Source of the DNA: Candidatus Magasanikbacteria bacterium RIFCSPHIGHO2_02_FULL_48_18
Lineage (GTDB): Bacteria; Patescibacteriota; Patescibacteriia; Magasanikbacterales; UBA922
Reading direction: 5' to 3'
NCBI GenBank assembly: GCA_001784285.1
Contig: MFQC01000001.1
Coordinates: forward strand, 93,780 to 125,889
DNA: 32,110 bases
Shown: positions 15,277 through 22,769 of the stretch, piece after piece
Numbering within the stretch: position 1 is the first letter of the stretch
Layout of the letters: each line of letters starts with the position of its first letter
The notes under the pieces: generated by a model
The model's input: only the letters and a program-made list of their open reading frames with translations
Databases searched by the model: none
Told to the model about the DNA's origin: nothing
Program-made: the position numbers and the translations under genes

Positions 15277-16266
15277 ATGCCAAAAATAGCCGCCCGAATG
15301 ATTCACCGCGTGATTCACGAGGCAAACAAAATTCTCCTCATCCCCCACCAGCACCCGGACGGCGACACGCTCGGATCTCTTTCGGCATGCATGGGATTTT
15401 TGCGCGCGATCGGAAAGCCGCACGAGGCCTATTGCCGCACTGCCATTCCGGACGCGTATGCTTTTCTTCCGCATGTGGATCGTATCGCGACCGAAGAGAA
15501 CACCGGCGTATGGCGCGACCCCGCCATTGACGTCATTATTGTTTTTGACGCCGGAGATTTGCATTACGCGGGCGTAGACGATTATATCAAACGCATGGAA
15601 CAGCGTCCGATCATTGTGAACATTGACCACCACGCAACCAACGAACATTTTGGACACCACAATCTTGTTATTCCCACCGCATCGTCAACCACGGAAATTC
15701 TCTACCGTTTTTTTATCTTCAATCATATCCCCATTGATGAATACATGGCGACCGCGCTCTTGACCGGCCTTATCACCGATACCGATCATTTTACCAATGC
15801 CGCGACCTCGTCCGCGTCGCTCAAATTTGCAGGCGATCTTATCAAACGCGGTGCGAATTTGCATCGCATCCGCCTTTCCAGTTTAAAAAATAAAACCGTG
15901 GGCGGACTGAAGGTATGGGGCGTTGTCCTTTCTCGTCTCGAAACGGACAAAGAAACGGATACGGTCTACACCTACATCACGCGCGAAGACACCGTACGAC
16001 ACGACGTGTCGGAAGAAGAAATCGAGGGAGTCGCAAACTTTATGAATGTGCTTGGCGAAGGCCGCGCTTCCCTCATCTTGAAAGAGCGTGAAAATGGGCA
16101 AGTCAAAGGAAGCTTTCGGACGACGAAAGACGACGTGGATGTTTCCCTGTATGCAAAAGCGCTTGGCGGAGGAGGTCATAAAAAGGCGGCAGGATTTTTG
16201 ATTGACGGCCCCATCGAGACCGCGGCAAAAAGAGTACTGGGATCCATGAAACATGGCCCGTCTTAG
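15277..16266 (+). CDS. DHH/DHHA1 phosphoesterase (NrnA-like)
   Basis: The 329-residue product starts at the ATG at 15277 (MPKIAARMIHRVI); the longer track ORF reads back through smc. The DHH domain shows the Mn-binding motifs PHQHPDGDTLGS, VIIVFDAGD, NIDHHATNEHFG and GLITDTDHFTN. The DHHA1 domain ends with GGGGHKKAAGF. Relatives (NrnA) degrade short oligoribonucleotides or pAp, and some cleave cyclic dinucleotide products. The architecture without transmembrane or GGDEF parts fits NrnA rather than GdpP. It has its own strong promoter and is followed by clpP on the same strand. Confidence 0.92.
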   Translation: MPKIAARMIHRVIHEANKILLIPHQHPDGDTLGSLSACMGFLRAIGKPHEAYCRTAIPDAYAFLPHVDRIATEENTGVWRDPAIDVIIVFDAGDLHYAGVDDYIKRMEQRPIIVNIDHHATNEHFGHHNLVIPTASSTTEILYRFFIFNHIPIDEYMATALLTGLITDTDHFTNAATSSASLKFAGDLIKRGANLHRIRLSSLKNKTVGGLKVWGVVLSRLETDKETDTVYTYITREDTVRHDVSEEEIEGVANFMNVLGEGRASLILKERENGQVKGSFRTTKDDVDVSLYAKALGGGGHKKAAGFLIDGPIETAAKRVLGSMKHGPS

Positions 16267-16288
16267 ACCATTCATGCTGAACGTTTGC

Positions 16289-16317
16289 TTTACCTCCTTG
16301 CGTATCTTTGATATACT
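16289..16317 (+). promoter_or_regulatory. clpP promoter
   Basis: TTTACC, 17 bp, TATACT. It lies between the DHH stop (16266) and the clpP start (16333), giving a leader of only about 10 nt. Confidence 0.75.
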
Positions 16318-16332
16318 TTCTTTAACCCTTCT

Positions 16333-16926
16333 ATGAATACACCACTCTTTCAACATCTTATCCCAACCGTTATTGAAAAAACAACATACGGCGAGCGCGC
16401 CTATGATATTTACTCCCGACTCATGAAAGATCGGATTATTTTTCTTGGAACCGGCATTAATGACGCGGTTGCCAATACGGTTATCGCACAGCTTTTGTTT
16501 TTAGAAAATCAAAGTCCGGAGAAAGACATCAAACTCTACATCAATTCTCCCGGCGGCTCGGTCACTGCGGGCATGGCCATTTATGACACCATGCAGTACA
16601 TCAAACCGGATGTCTCGACCATCTGTATCGGCATTGCCGCAAGCATGGGGTCCCTGCTTTTGGCGGCAGGCGCGCATGGCAAACGATTCTGCCTTCCAAA
16701 TTCCGAAGTGATGATCCATCAGGTGATGGGCGGCGCCGAAGGACAAGCGAGCGACATCCAAATTCACGCGGAACGAATTATCAAAATGAAGCGGCGTCTC
16801 AATGAGATGCTGGCACAGCACAGTGGCAAGCCGTTCGAACAAGTGGAAAAAGATTCGGATCGAGACCGATTTATGTCAGCAAAAGAAGCAGTGGAATATG
16901 GGCTTGTTGATAAAGTGATTGAATAA
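16333..16926 (+). CDS. clpP: ATP-dependent Clp protease proteolytic subunit
   Basis: A 197-residue serine protease that forms the double-heptamer chamber fed by ClpX or ClpC. The catalytic triad is Ser104 ([10 protein letters not shown]), His129 (EVMIHQVMG) and Asp178 ([13 protein letters not shown]). The N terminus has the usual processing region and the oxyanion strand is YINSPGGSV. Length and motifs are standard. A promoter lies directly upstream and a terminator directly downstream, so it is monocistronic. No ATPase partner is in the window. Confidence 0.96.
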   Translation: MNTPLFQHLIPTVIEKTTYGERAYDIYSRLMKDRIIFLGTGINDAVANTVIAQLLFLENQSPEKDIKLYINSPGGSVTAGMAIYDTMQYIKPDVSTICIGIAASMGSLLLAAGAHGKRFCLPNSEVMIHQVMGGAEGQASDIQIHAERIIKMKRRLNEMLAQHSGKPFEQVEKDSDRDRFMSAKEAVEYGLVDKVIE

Positions 16927-16930
16927 TATA

Positions 16931-16957
16931 AAAAAAATCCCCGAACGGGGATTTTTT
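16931..16957. terminator. Bidirectional terminator shared by clpP and the minus-strand RNA
   Basis: AATCCCC-GAAC-GGGGATT with A/T runs of seven and six on the two sides. It can stop clpP transcription on plus and the structured RNA on minus. Confidence 0.9.
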
Positions 16958-17296
16958 ATAGTTTCTTAGGAATACTCTTCCTAAACCTGCACCCAAGAAG
17001 GTGTGTTCTTGGATATTCACGAGCCGAAGCCTGTGTATACCGAGGACACACCCCCATGCTTGTCGTGGGCACAGAACAATATCTACTTTGGTTATAACTT
17101 CAAAATCAAGTAAATACATGTTCTATGTCTCGAATTCCCCCGAAGCATGCCAGGGGTGAGGGCACAGAGAAATGTTTGCTCAAACACGGACAAGCCGTGG
17201 AAGCAAACACTTCTCTGTCTCCAATATGATGCCCTTTCGGGCACGGCGTTATAGCCGCATATTGGTTTCACCTGTCTGATTCCTTCCCAATCAAAA
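16931..17296 (-). ncRNA. Candidate structured non-coding RNA of about 366 nt, unknown family
   Basis: A minus-strand transcription unit with a near-consensus promoter (17303-17331) and an intrinsic terminator (16931-16957), and no convincing ORF. In plus coordinates the helices are as follows. CCAATATG 17221-17228 pairs with 17258-17265 and encloses a GAAA-capped hairpin (17230-17243) and a CGGC/GCCG hairpin (17244-17257). A long hairpin runs 17164-17171/17211-17218, 17174-17180/17202-17208 and CACGG/CCGTG at its tip. CCCC/GGGG is at about 17137-17156. A hairpin pairs 17083-17088/17119-17124 and 17090-17098/17108-17116. GGTGTGT 17000-17006 pairs with 17046-17052, and TTAGGAA 16966-16972 pairs with 16978-16984. 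I do not see tmRNA, RNase P, 6S or SRP RNA signatures. The 5' end is estimated from the -10. Confidence 0.75.
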
Positions 17297-17302
17297 CAGC
17301 AT

Positions 17303-17331
17303 ACTATACCACAAAAACCCATTCTTGTCAA
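17303..17331 (-). promoter_or_regulatory. Promoter of the structured RNA
   Basis: TTGACA (17331-17326), 17 bp, TATAGT (17308-17303) on the minus strand. It is one of the best promoters in the window and has no ORF behind it. Confidence 0.88.
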
Positions 17332-17383
17332 GAGATGGGTGAATTTTTTAAAAAAAATAGCTTAACAAAGCAAAATTTTTACA

Positions 17384-17447
17384 CTTCGACTCCGGAGACT
17401 CGCCCCCGCGTAAGGAGGCGAAGTGCCCTGAGCGAAGCGAGTCGAAG
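17384..17447 (-). repeat. Long inverted repeat after the VanW gene (REP-like)
   Basis: CTTCGACTC (17384-17392) pairs with GAGTCGAAG (17439-17447), with further pairing inside (CGCC/GGCG). CCTGAGCGAAGCGAGTCGAAGG resembles palindromic elements seen in many environmental genomes, judged from memory. It may act as the VanW terminator, since an AAAATTTT run follows. Confidence 0.6.
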
Positions 17448-17471
17448 GGCGTTCCGCTCAGAAAAAACCAC

Positions 17472-19490
17472 TTACTCCTCAATCGGTTCAGTTGGCGACG
17501 CTTCTGCCGAAGGACTTCCCTCCTCTACTTCCGGAAGAATCGGCTCTTCCACTTCCGGAAGAGGAGATACCTCTTCTGCCCCATCAGACGACGGCGCTTC
17601 TTCAATAGATTCAACGCCCACCAAACAAATTTTTGGAAGGGCGCGATAATGGCTCTCAAACACGCGTTCTTCTTCTTGCCCATCCGGCAATACGCGCGTG
17701 TAGACAAATGACGCGACCGCCCCGCTATGAGCGCTTTGGCAATTTTCTTCTCCGGGTTTCATGTCGGTCGTCTCAATGACGCGCGGCTCCCCCGCGGGAA
17801 TCCAGCTTTTGACGACGGGTTCGCTGTACGATCCTTTGCGGCCGTCATTGGTTCCCCACAACGTAAAAAATAAATCGCCATTTTTTTCGTTCATTTCAGT
17901 CGTCAACAGCATATATTTTCCGGTGTCATTATGAAAACGAAAATCAGGAGCAGGATCATAAATCGTGGCATCGGTTCCGGGATTATCATTGCGCGGATCA
18001 TTGTAATACCGCACCACGAGTGAATGGTTTCTGCGCTCAACAATGGGCATAGCCGCATTCATGGCGGTGCGGAACATGGTGCTCCCGATTTGGCACAAGC
18101 CCCCGCCTACTTCGGGGATAATTTTATCGCCCTTAATAACCAGCTCGGGCAGGTACCCCCCACCAATGGTGAGCGGACGAAGCGCGTTGAGCAGTGAAAA
18201 TGTTTCGTCTGGTTGAATAAGAATGCCATTCAATTTATTGACGACGGCATGGCGGATATTTTTGACGCGATTGACCGGACTGCCGGAAAAATTGGAATAC
18301 CCCACGCCCAATGCTTCTTCAATGCCCAAATCGTTCACTTCTCCGGTTTTGATATCGGGTTCTGTCTGTTCCACGACCAATCCGACGGATGTTACGACAC
18401 CCTCCTTGTCCCCACTGCGTTGCAAAAATACGGCATTGATCGCATGGTAGGTGGCAGAGATCTGAAGCGCAATACCCGGACTCGATCCTTGGAATTCTGT
18501 TACTTTTCCGGTTTCGCCAATGGAAAACTTCGCGTTTTGCGCTTCTTTATTCACCTCTGCGGCAACCGTCTGTTCTAAAAACGCACGCGTTGACGAAGCG
18601 GACAAACCAAACCCAAAATCGCCGGATTCATTTTTCTGAACATCAATCCACGCGGCGATGTGCTCCTCATCAATGACCCAGCTCCGATCCCATTTGGTAT
18701 GCGAATCCGTATACGTGATGGTCAATGAACCTTGCGACAACACAGATGGAAGACTGCTCTCAAGAGAAAGGACATCCGTTTCGATCACTGCCGGCTCTTG
18801 CACGGAAGACGCAAGCAAAATAACAGGCTGTTTGAGCGATGCCCATGCCCGGCGGGCCGATACGACGAATTCGCTCGTATCAAACACGTGCCCGACCGAC
18901 GAGGTAACCATGGTATACGAAAGAGGGTCAAGCGACTGAATAACAAGAGAGGCGTTCCGCGGTTCTTGCGTTAGGGGTTTGAGCTCGGCCTCCAGCTGAT
19001 CACTGATATATTCCTCATGAGGAACTACATACTGGAGATGCGTCTTGGTTGGAATAAGACGGCTATATGCTGTTTGATATCCTCGTACGAGGATATTCCC
19101 CTTTTTGCGATATGACAAAAAATAGTTCACTTCCTTTTGAATATCATCATCAAAAAATTCCAAAACATCCTCATCGGCAAGAACCGCCGGATACAGCGTC
19201 ATTCTTTTTTGCCCGCTGTCCCCTTTGACGACCACGCCAATGCCCTGGTCTGACAGCTTGGCATACATGCTCTCCAAATACTGCCTCAGCGCCGCTTCGT
19301 CCAAGCCGCCAATCGCCATATCGCCAATAAACACACCGGGAAGAACACGAGCAGTATACGCATTCCCATAAGCAATAAGCGCACCAAAAAAAATCCCTGC
19401 GCACACAATAAGGAATACGCCAACAAGCCAGAAACGGCGCCAGGAAATATGTTGTATGAACCAATCCTTAACCGGTGTCATATCATGCAT
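17472..19490 (-). CDS. VanW-family cell-surface protein
   Basis: A 672-residue protein started at the ATG at 19490; the track uses a GTG two codons earlier. One N-terminal membrane helix (FWLVGVFLIVCAGIFFGALIAYG) anchors it, with the rest outside. The middle part holds repeated domains of the YoaR/PG-binding type (e.g. PGVFIGDMAIGGLDEAALRQYL). The VanW domain follows (KNIRHAVVNKLNGILIQPDE, GGGLCQIGSTMFRTAMNA, RRNHSLVVRYY). The C terminus is Glu/Pro-rich and probably disordered. VanW proteins are thought to act at the cell wall, but their chemistry is unknown. It lies 32 bp after hsp20 and is probably in the same transcript. Confidence 0.9.
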   Translation of the reverse strand: MHDMTPVKDWFIQHISWRRFWLVGVFLIVCAGIFFGALIAYGNAYTARVLPGVFIGDMAIGGLDEAALRQYLESMYAKLSDQGIGVVVKGDSGQKRMTLYPAVLADEDVLEFFDDDIQKEVNYFLSYRKKGNILVRGYQTAYSRLIPTKTHLQYVVPHEEYISDQLEAELKPLTQEPRNASLVIQSLDPLSYTMVTSSVGHVFDTSEFVVSARRAWASLKQPVILLASSVQEPAVIETDVLSLESSLPSVLSQGSLTITYTDSHTKWDRSWVIDEEHIAAWIDVQKNESGDFGFGLSASSTRAFLEQTVAAEVNKEAQNAKFSIGETGKVTEFQGSSPGIALQISATYHAINAVFLQRSGDKEGVVTSVGLVVEQTEPDIKTGEVNDLGIEEALGVGYSNFSGSPVNRVKNIRHAVVNKLNGILIQPDETFSLLNALRPLTIGGGYLPELVIKGDKIIPEVGGGLCQIGSTMFRTAMNAAMPIVERRNHSLVVRYYNDPRNDNPGTDATIYDPAPDFRFHNDTGKYMLLTTEMNEKNGDLFFTLWGTNDGRKGSYSEPVVKSWIPAGEPRVIETTDMKPGEENCQSAHSGAVASFVYTRVLPDGQEEERVFESHYRALPKICLVGVESIEEAPSSDGAEEVSPLPEVEEPILPEVEEGSPSAEASPTEPIEE

Positions 19491-19522
19491 CGACACGCCG
19501 ATGAATCACGAAAAAACAATCA

Positions 19523-19984
19523 TTATTCTTCTACAACGAGAATCGGGATGCTCCCCCTCTGTTCTTGCTTTGGTATGGTGATCGTGACAATGCCGTTTTT
19601 GTATTCGGCTCGCGCCAGATACCCTTTGACGTCAACCGGCAACACAATGGTGCGCGAAAATTTTCCCCAAAAACATTCTTGATGCAAAAAAACAGCTCCT
19701 CCTTGAATGGGCGACAATCGAACGCCACGAACGGTTAAGAGGTCGTTATGCAAAAAAATCTCCAATTTGTCCGTTTCCGCTCCCGCCATGGTGGATACCA
19801 CCACAAGGCGATCACCCGCGTCAATAACATCAACCGCGAGTTGTCCTTCTTGGTGATCTTCATGCCAGTCGGACGAGACCGGAGTCTCGGAGGGAACAGC
19901 GGAAGACACAACATACGGCTCGTCGCCGACCTGCTTCAACATCATTTCAAATACGGGGAGTTTGTCATTCCGCGGCTGTTTCAT
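19523..19984 (-). CDS. Hsp20/alpha-crystallin small heat-shock protein
   Basis: The 153-residue product starts at the ATG at 19984 (MKQPRNDK); the track start is a TTG inside the promoter. The alpha-crystallin domain covers about residues 50-145: QLAVDVIDAGDRLVVVSTMAG, LEIFLHNDLLTVRGVR, FSRTIVLPVDV and the closing AEYKNGIVTITIPK. Such proteins hold unfolding proteins in an ATP-independent way. The C-terminal IPILVVEE provides the I-x-I/V anchor used for oligomer assembly. Its promoter has TATACT (20013-20008) with a hairpin covering the -35 region. Confidence 0.92.
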   Translation of the reverse strand: MKQPRNDKLPVFEMMLKQVGDEPYVVSSAVPSETPVSSDWHEDHQEGQLAVDVIDAGDRLVVVSTMAGAETDKLEIFLHNDLLTVRGVRLSPIQGGAVFLHQECFWGKFSRTIVLPVDVKGYLARAEYKNGIVTITIPKQEQRGSIPILVVEE

Positions 19985-20007
19985 ACAAAAAGAAATACAT
20001 TGCGTCG

Positions 20008-20040
20008 AGTATATCAAAAACCAGGCTTGACAAGCAAGCC
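20008..20040 (-). promoter_or_regulatory. hsp20 promoter overlapping a pyrD terminator hairpin
   Basis: On the minus strand, GGCTTG-CTTGT-CAAGCC is followed by TGGTTTTTGA, which suits a short pyrD terminator. The TATACT box of hsp20 follows at once. The -35 would fall inside the hairpin sequence, so hairpin and promoter share bases. Confidence 0.6.
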
Positions 20041-20066
20041 GGAAAACTCAAGCCACTTTCATGGAC

Positions 20067-21164
20067 TTATACACTATCCACCCCAACCGCGTCCGCGAGA
20101 GAAGAAAATCCATCCCGTTTCATACAACGAACCAACCCTCGATTGATCTCCCCAATCACTTGGGGACCTTGAAAAATCATCCCCGTGACCATCTGGACCA
20201 GCGATGCCCCGAGCCGAATTTTTTTATATGCGTCTTCTGCGGTAAAAACGCCGCCACACCCGATAAGGATATACTGCCCTTTCGTTTTTTGATAAAGCGT
20301 CTTCAGCAGATTATCCGATGATTGTTCAACGACTTTTCCGCTCATGCCGCCGACCAAAGGAAGGTATGGGTCTGCCTTGTGTTTTGGCAAGCGTTTTTTG
20401 GTCAAATTCGTACAGATAAATCCAAGGACGCGATGAGAATGACACACGCGGAGAATAGCATCAATCTCTGCTGAAGAAAGGTCGGGCGACAGCTTCAAAA
20501 AAACAGGTTTTTGCGAGGGAACAGCGTCGAGACTGTCGAGGAGCGCGTCCAATTTTTGAGGATCGGTAAACGGCTGGCCGCCAAACGCGTTTGGACAGCT
20601 GATATTGACCGTCGTATACGCCCCGATATTGACAAAGAGCCGGTACGCTTTTGTATAATCATCAATACCGGCCTGCGTCTCCACGGTTTTCTCGCAATTT
20701 GTTTTTGCCACACTGATGCCAAGGGGGATGGAAAATTTTTTTTCTCGCAAACGGTCCGCGATGGCAACGGCGCCGTCATTTTTCAATCCATAATGAACCA
20801 GAATGGCACGGTCTTTTTTGAGTCGCCACAGCCGAGGTTTTAGATTTCCAACACAGGGTTCTCCGGTAATAGAACCCACTTCGGCAAACCCAAACCCAAG
20901 CGATGGAAGAATGCCCGTCAGTTCGGCATTTTTATCAAACCCTGCCGCGAGACCGATTGGATTTTTAAAATGAATGTTGGAAATGGTTTGTTCCAACATG
21001 GGATGTTGATACAGAAGGCACCGCCGAACCAGCCGCCTCGCGCTTGGATGCGAGCCCAAAAAAACGCCAAATCGAATCATGCGGTCATGGACGGTTTCCG
21101 GGTCAAACAGAAAAAAAACTTTTTTCAGAATGTGCCTATAGAATAATCCAATAATGACGTGCAT
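20067..21164 (-). CDS. pyrD: Dihydroorotate dehydrogenase (class 2-like)
   Basis: FMN enzyme of pyrimidine synthesis that oxidises dihydroorotate to orotate. The 365-residue product starts at the ATG at 21164 (MHVIIGLFYRHILKKVFF), which gives the N-terminal helix typical of quinone-linked class 2 enzymes. Class 2 motifs include NPIGLAAGFDKNAE, FAEVGSITGEP, FLKLSPDLS and GMSGKVV. The active-site loop reads NISCPNAFGG: the position of the class 2 catalytic Ser (SSPN in E. coli and human) is Cys, as in class 1 enzymes (SCPN). The gene lies downstream of doxX and is the only pyrimidine gene seen here. Confidence 0.92.
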   Translation of the reverse strand: MHVIIGLFYRHILKKVFFLFDPETVHDRMIRFGVFLGSHPSARRLVRRCLLYQHPMLEQTISNIHFKNPIGLAAGFDKNAELTGILPSLGFGFAEVGSITGEPCVGNLKPRLWRLKKDRAILVHYGLKNDGAVAIADRLREKKFSIPLGISVAKTNCEKTVETQAGIDDYTKAYRLFVNIGAYTTVNISCPNAFGGQPFTDPQKLDALLDSLDAVPSQKPVFLKLSPDLSSAEIDAILRVCHSHRVLGFICTNLTKKRLPKHKADPYLPLVGGMSGKVVEQSSDNLLKTLYQKTKGQYILIGCGGVFTAEDAYKKIRLGASLVQMVTGMIFQGPQVIGEINRGLVRCMKRDGFSSLADAVGVDSV

Positions 21165-21203
21165 AGTCTCCAAATCGGAAACGATCAAACTCAAAATACC
21201 GCA

Positions 21204-21695
21204 CTATTTCAGAAAAGGCAAACGCCTGATGAGAGCGGCCTCTTCCCATTGTTTTCCAAAACCAAGACAGCGCCCTGCGTTTGCAAAAATAAAAAGCAAA
21301 AGCAGGAAGGCATAGATGATGTGTTCATCCAAAACCGGATGATGTTCTGGCGGAAAGGCCGCACCCCAAATCAACAGCATGAGCAAAGCGCCCGCATAAC
21401 CGGAAAGACGCATGGCAATGCCCAATATGAGACAAACGCCAACCAAAAGAAGGCCGAGCATAAAAAGCCAGTCAACCGCCATATTTCCCGCGATCGATTG
21501 ATAGAGCGGCGCAAACGGCCCTCGTGTGCCTTGCGACAAAAAACCGAACGTGGGAGAAACACCCGCAAGCCAAGAGCGGTCGGCCGCGGTCGCGAACCCC
21601 AGCCCGAACACTTTGTCAAAAAATGCCCAAAGAAACACCAGCCCAAGACTGATGCGCAATAAACCGAACAACACAAACGTTTTTTTGGTATTCAT
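21204..21695 (-). CDS. DoxX-family membrane protein
   Basis: A 163-residue, four-helix membrane protein; the true start is the internal ATG at 21695 (MNTKKTFVLFGLLRISLG). The N-terminal helix contains RISLGLVFLWAFFDKVFGLGF, the DoxX signature around an R and an FxDK. Helices follow at about residues 83-103 (FMLGLLLVGVCLILGIAM), 107-120 and 132-150. DoxX proteins are linked to redox or thiosulfate handling in some bacteria; the role here is unknown. It has its own promoter, which overlaps the nrdG stop, and lies 39 bp upstream of pyrD. Confidence 0.85.
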   Translation of the reverse strand: MNTKKTFVLFGLLRISLGLVFLWAFFDKVFGLGFATAADRSWLAGVSPTFGFLSQGTRGPFAPLYQSIAGNMAVDWLFMLGLLLVGVCLILGIAMRLSGYAGALLMLLIWGAAFPPEHHPVLDEHIIYAFLLLLFIFANAGRCLGFGKQWEEAALIRRLPFLK

Positions 21696-21716
21696 ATGTT
21701 TGAAAAATATACGGAC

Positions 21717-21745
21717 AGTATATCGTGATCCCCAAGAAATCTCAA
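21717..21745 (-). promoter_or_regulatory. doxX promoter, -35 contains the nrdG stop codon
   Basis: TTGAGA (21745-21740), 17 bp, TATACT (21722-21717) on the minus strand. The TGA at 21744-21742 is the nrdG stop codon. Confidence 0.75.
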
Positions 21746-22443
21746 CGAATAACCACTTTCGCGACCGTTCTTTCAAAAAGAGCCTGTATGCGTTCCATCT
21801 CTTTCCCGGAAAACGCGTGATACGCAGAAAACGATTCATCGAGCGTGTGGCCGGGACGAAACGACTGCAAAAACAAACATGCCGCGCCGGCGATCAGTTG
21901 CGCCATATTCTCGAGGATCTCCTCCGAATGAATTTCTTTGATCAGCGTCGAGCGAAATTCATAAGGAACGGATGATTGCATGAGAAGGGCAATGCTTTGT
22001 TGCAGTGCCTGAGTTTTTGCCCGAGGACCGACCAAGCCGAGATATGCGGCAAGACTTATCTTCACATCCATGGCGACATAATCCAGAAGGCCTTCGTCCA
22101 TGATTTGTTTCAGCCGCTCCGGATTGTTTCCATTGGTATCGAGCTTCACCAAAAAACCCCGCGCGCGAATACGGCGTATAAAATCCAAAAGATCTCCCTG
22201 CATGGTGGGCTCTCCGCCGGAAATAACCACGCCCTCGAGAAACCCCACCCGCTCTTCCAAAAAATGAAAGAACGTTTCTTCCGGAATAAAGCTCGATCGT
22301 ATAGCCTGAATCTTCTCCGGCAAAACAAACTCCGGATTATGACAATACCCGCATCGAAAATTACAGCCTGGCGTAAAAACGACACAGGCTGTTTTTTCGG
22401 GATAATCCAATATCGTAAATTTTTGAATACCGCTTATCAACAT
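21742..22443 (-). CDS. nrdG: Anaerobic ribonucleotide reductase activating enzyme
   Basis: A radical-SAM enzyme of 233 residues that makes the glycyl radical on class III ribonucleotide reductase. The cluster cysteines are Cys27, Cys31 and Cys34 (PGCNFRCGYC), followed by GGEPTMQ and KLDTNGN. The N terminus (ISGIQKFTILDYPEKTACVVF) is typical of the pflA/NrdG2-type activases that pair with NrdD. It is 24 bp downstream of the small glycyl-radical ORF and in line with nrdD, so the three are probably co-transcribed. Confidence 0.93.
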   Translation of the reverse strand: MLISGIQKFTILDYPEKTACVVFTPGCNFRCGYCHNPEFVLPEKIQAIRSSFIPEETFFHFLEERVGFLEGVVISGGEPTMQGDLLDFIRRIRARGFLVKLDTNGNNPERLKQIMDEGLLDYVAMDVKISLAAYLGLVGPRAKTQALQQSIALLMQSSVPYEFRSTLIKEIHSEEILENMAQLIAGAACLFLQSFRPGHTLDESFSAYHAFSGKEMERIQALFERTVAKVVIR

Positions 22444-22467
22444 ACCATGAGCGAGAGCCGGCCTCTG

Positions 22468-22752
22468 TTATTCGGCGGAATATTGCTCAATAAATTGCTG
22501 GTTCATGACAACGCATTCCTGAAAATGCTTCCGCGAATAATGCTCGGCTTTTTTCCCGGTATTAAAATGAGAAACCGGACGATGGTACCCCATAACGCGG
22601 GTCCACACTTCACAGCGCGTCCGCTTTAATTCTCCGACGGATTCCGGCGCGCTCTGTGATGCCGATACCGCCTGGCTCCCAGATTGAGGAGAAAACACGT
22701 TTTGCGGAGCGCCTCCCTGAGAAGCTCCTGCTGAGAAAAATGTCTGAGACAT
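22468..22752 (-). CDS. Separate glycyl-radical C-terminal segment of NrdD
   Basis: A 94-residue protein lying 17 bp after nrdD and 24 bp before nrdG. Residues 1-41 are a Ser/Gln/Gly-rich linker. Residues 42-90 match the end of class III reductases: RTRCEVWTRVMGYHRPVSHF followed by NTGKKAEHYSRKHF. The RVxGY motif normally carries the radical glycine at the very end of NrdD. The nrdD ORF here stops before that motif, and the two ORFs are in different frames, so this is a separate polypeptide. It would work by docking into NrdD, as YfiD/GrcA does for pyruvate formate-lyase. I do not know how widespread this split is. Confidence 0.85.
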   Translation of the reverse strand: MSQTFFSAGASQGGAPQNVFSPQSGSQAVSASQSAPESVGELKRTRCEVWTRVMGYHRPVSHFNTGKKAEHYSRKHFQECVVMNQQFIEQYSAE

Positions 22753-22769
22753 AGGATAAAAATAAAAAA

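Noticed and set aside
16931-17296. tmRNA or RNase P RNA as identity of the structured RNA
   Set aside because: No GGTTCGATTCC-type T-loop, acceptor pairing or tag ORF ending, and no GAGGAAAGUCC or matching P4 strand. Only a covariance-model search could change this.
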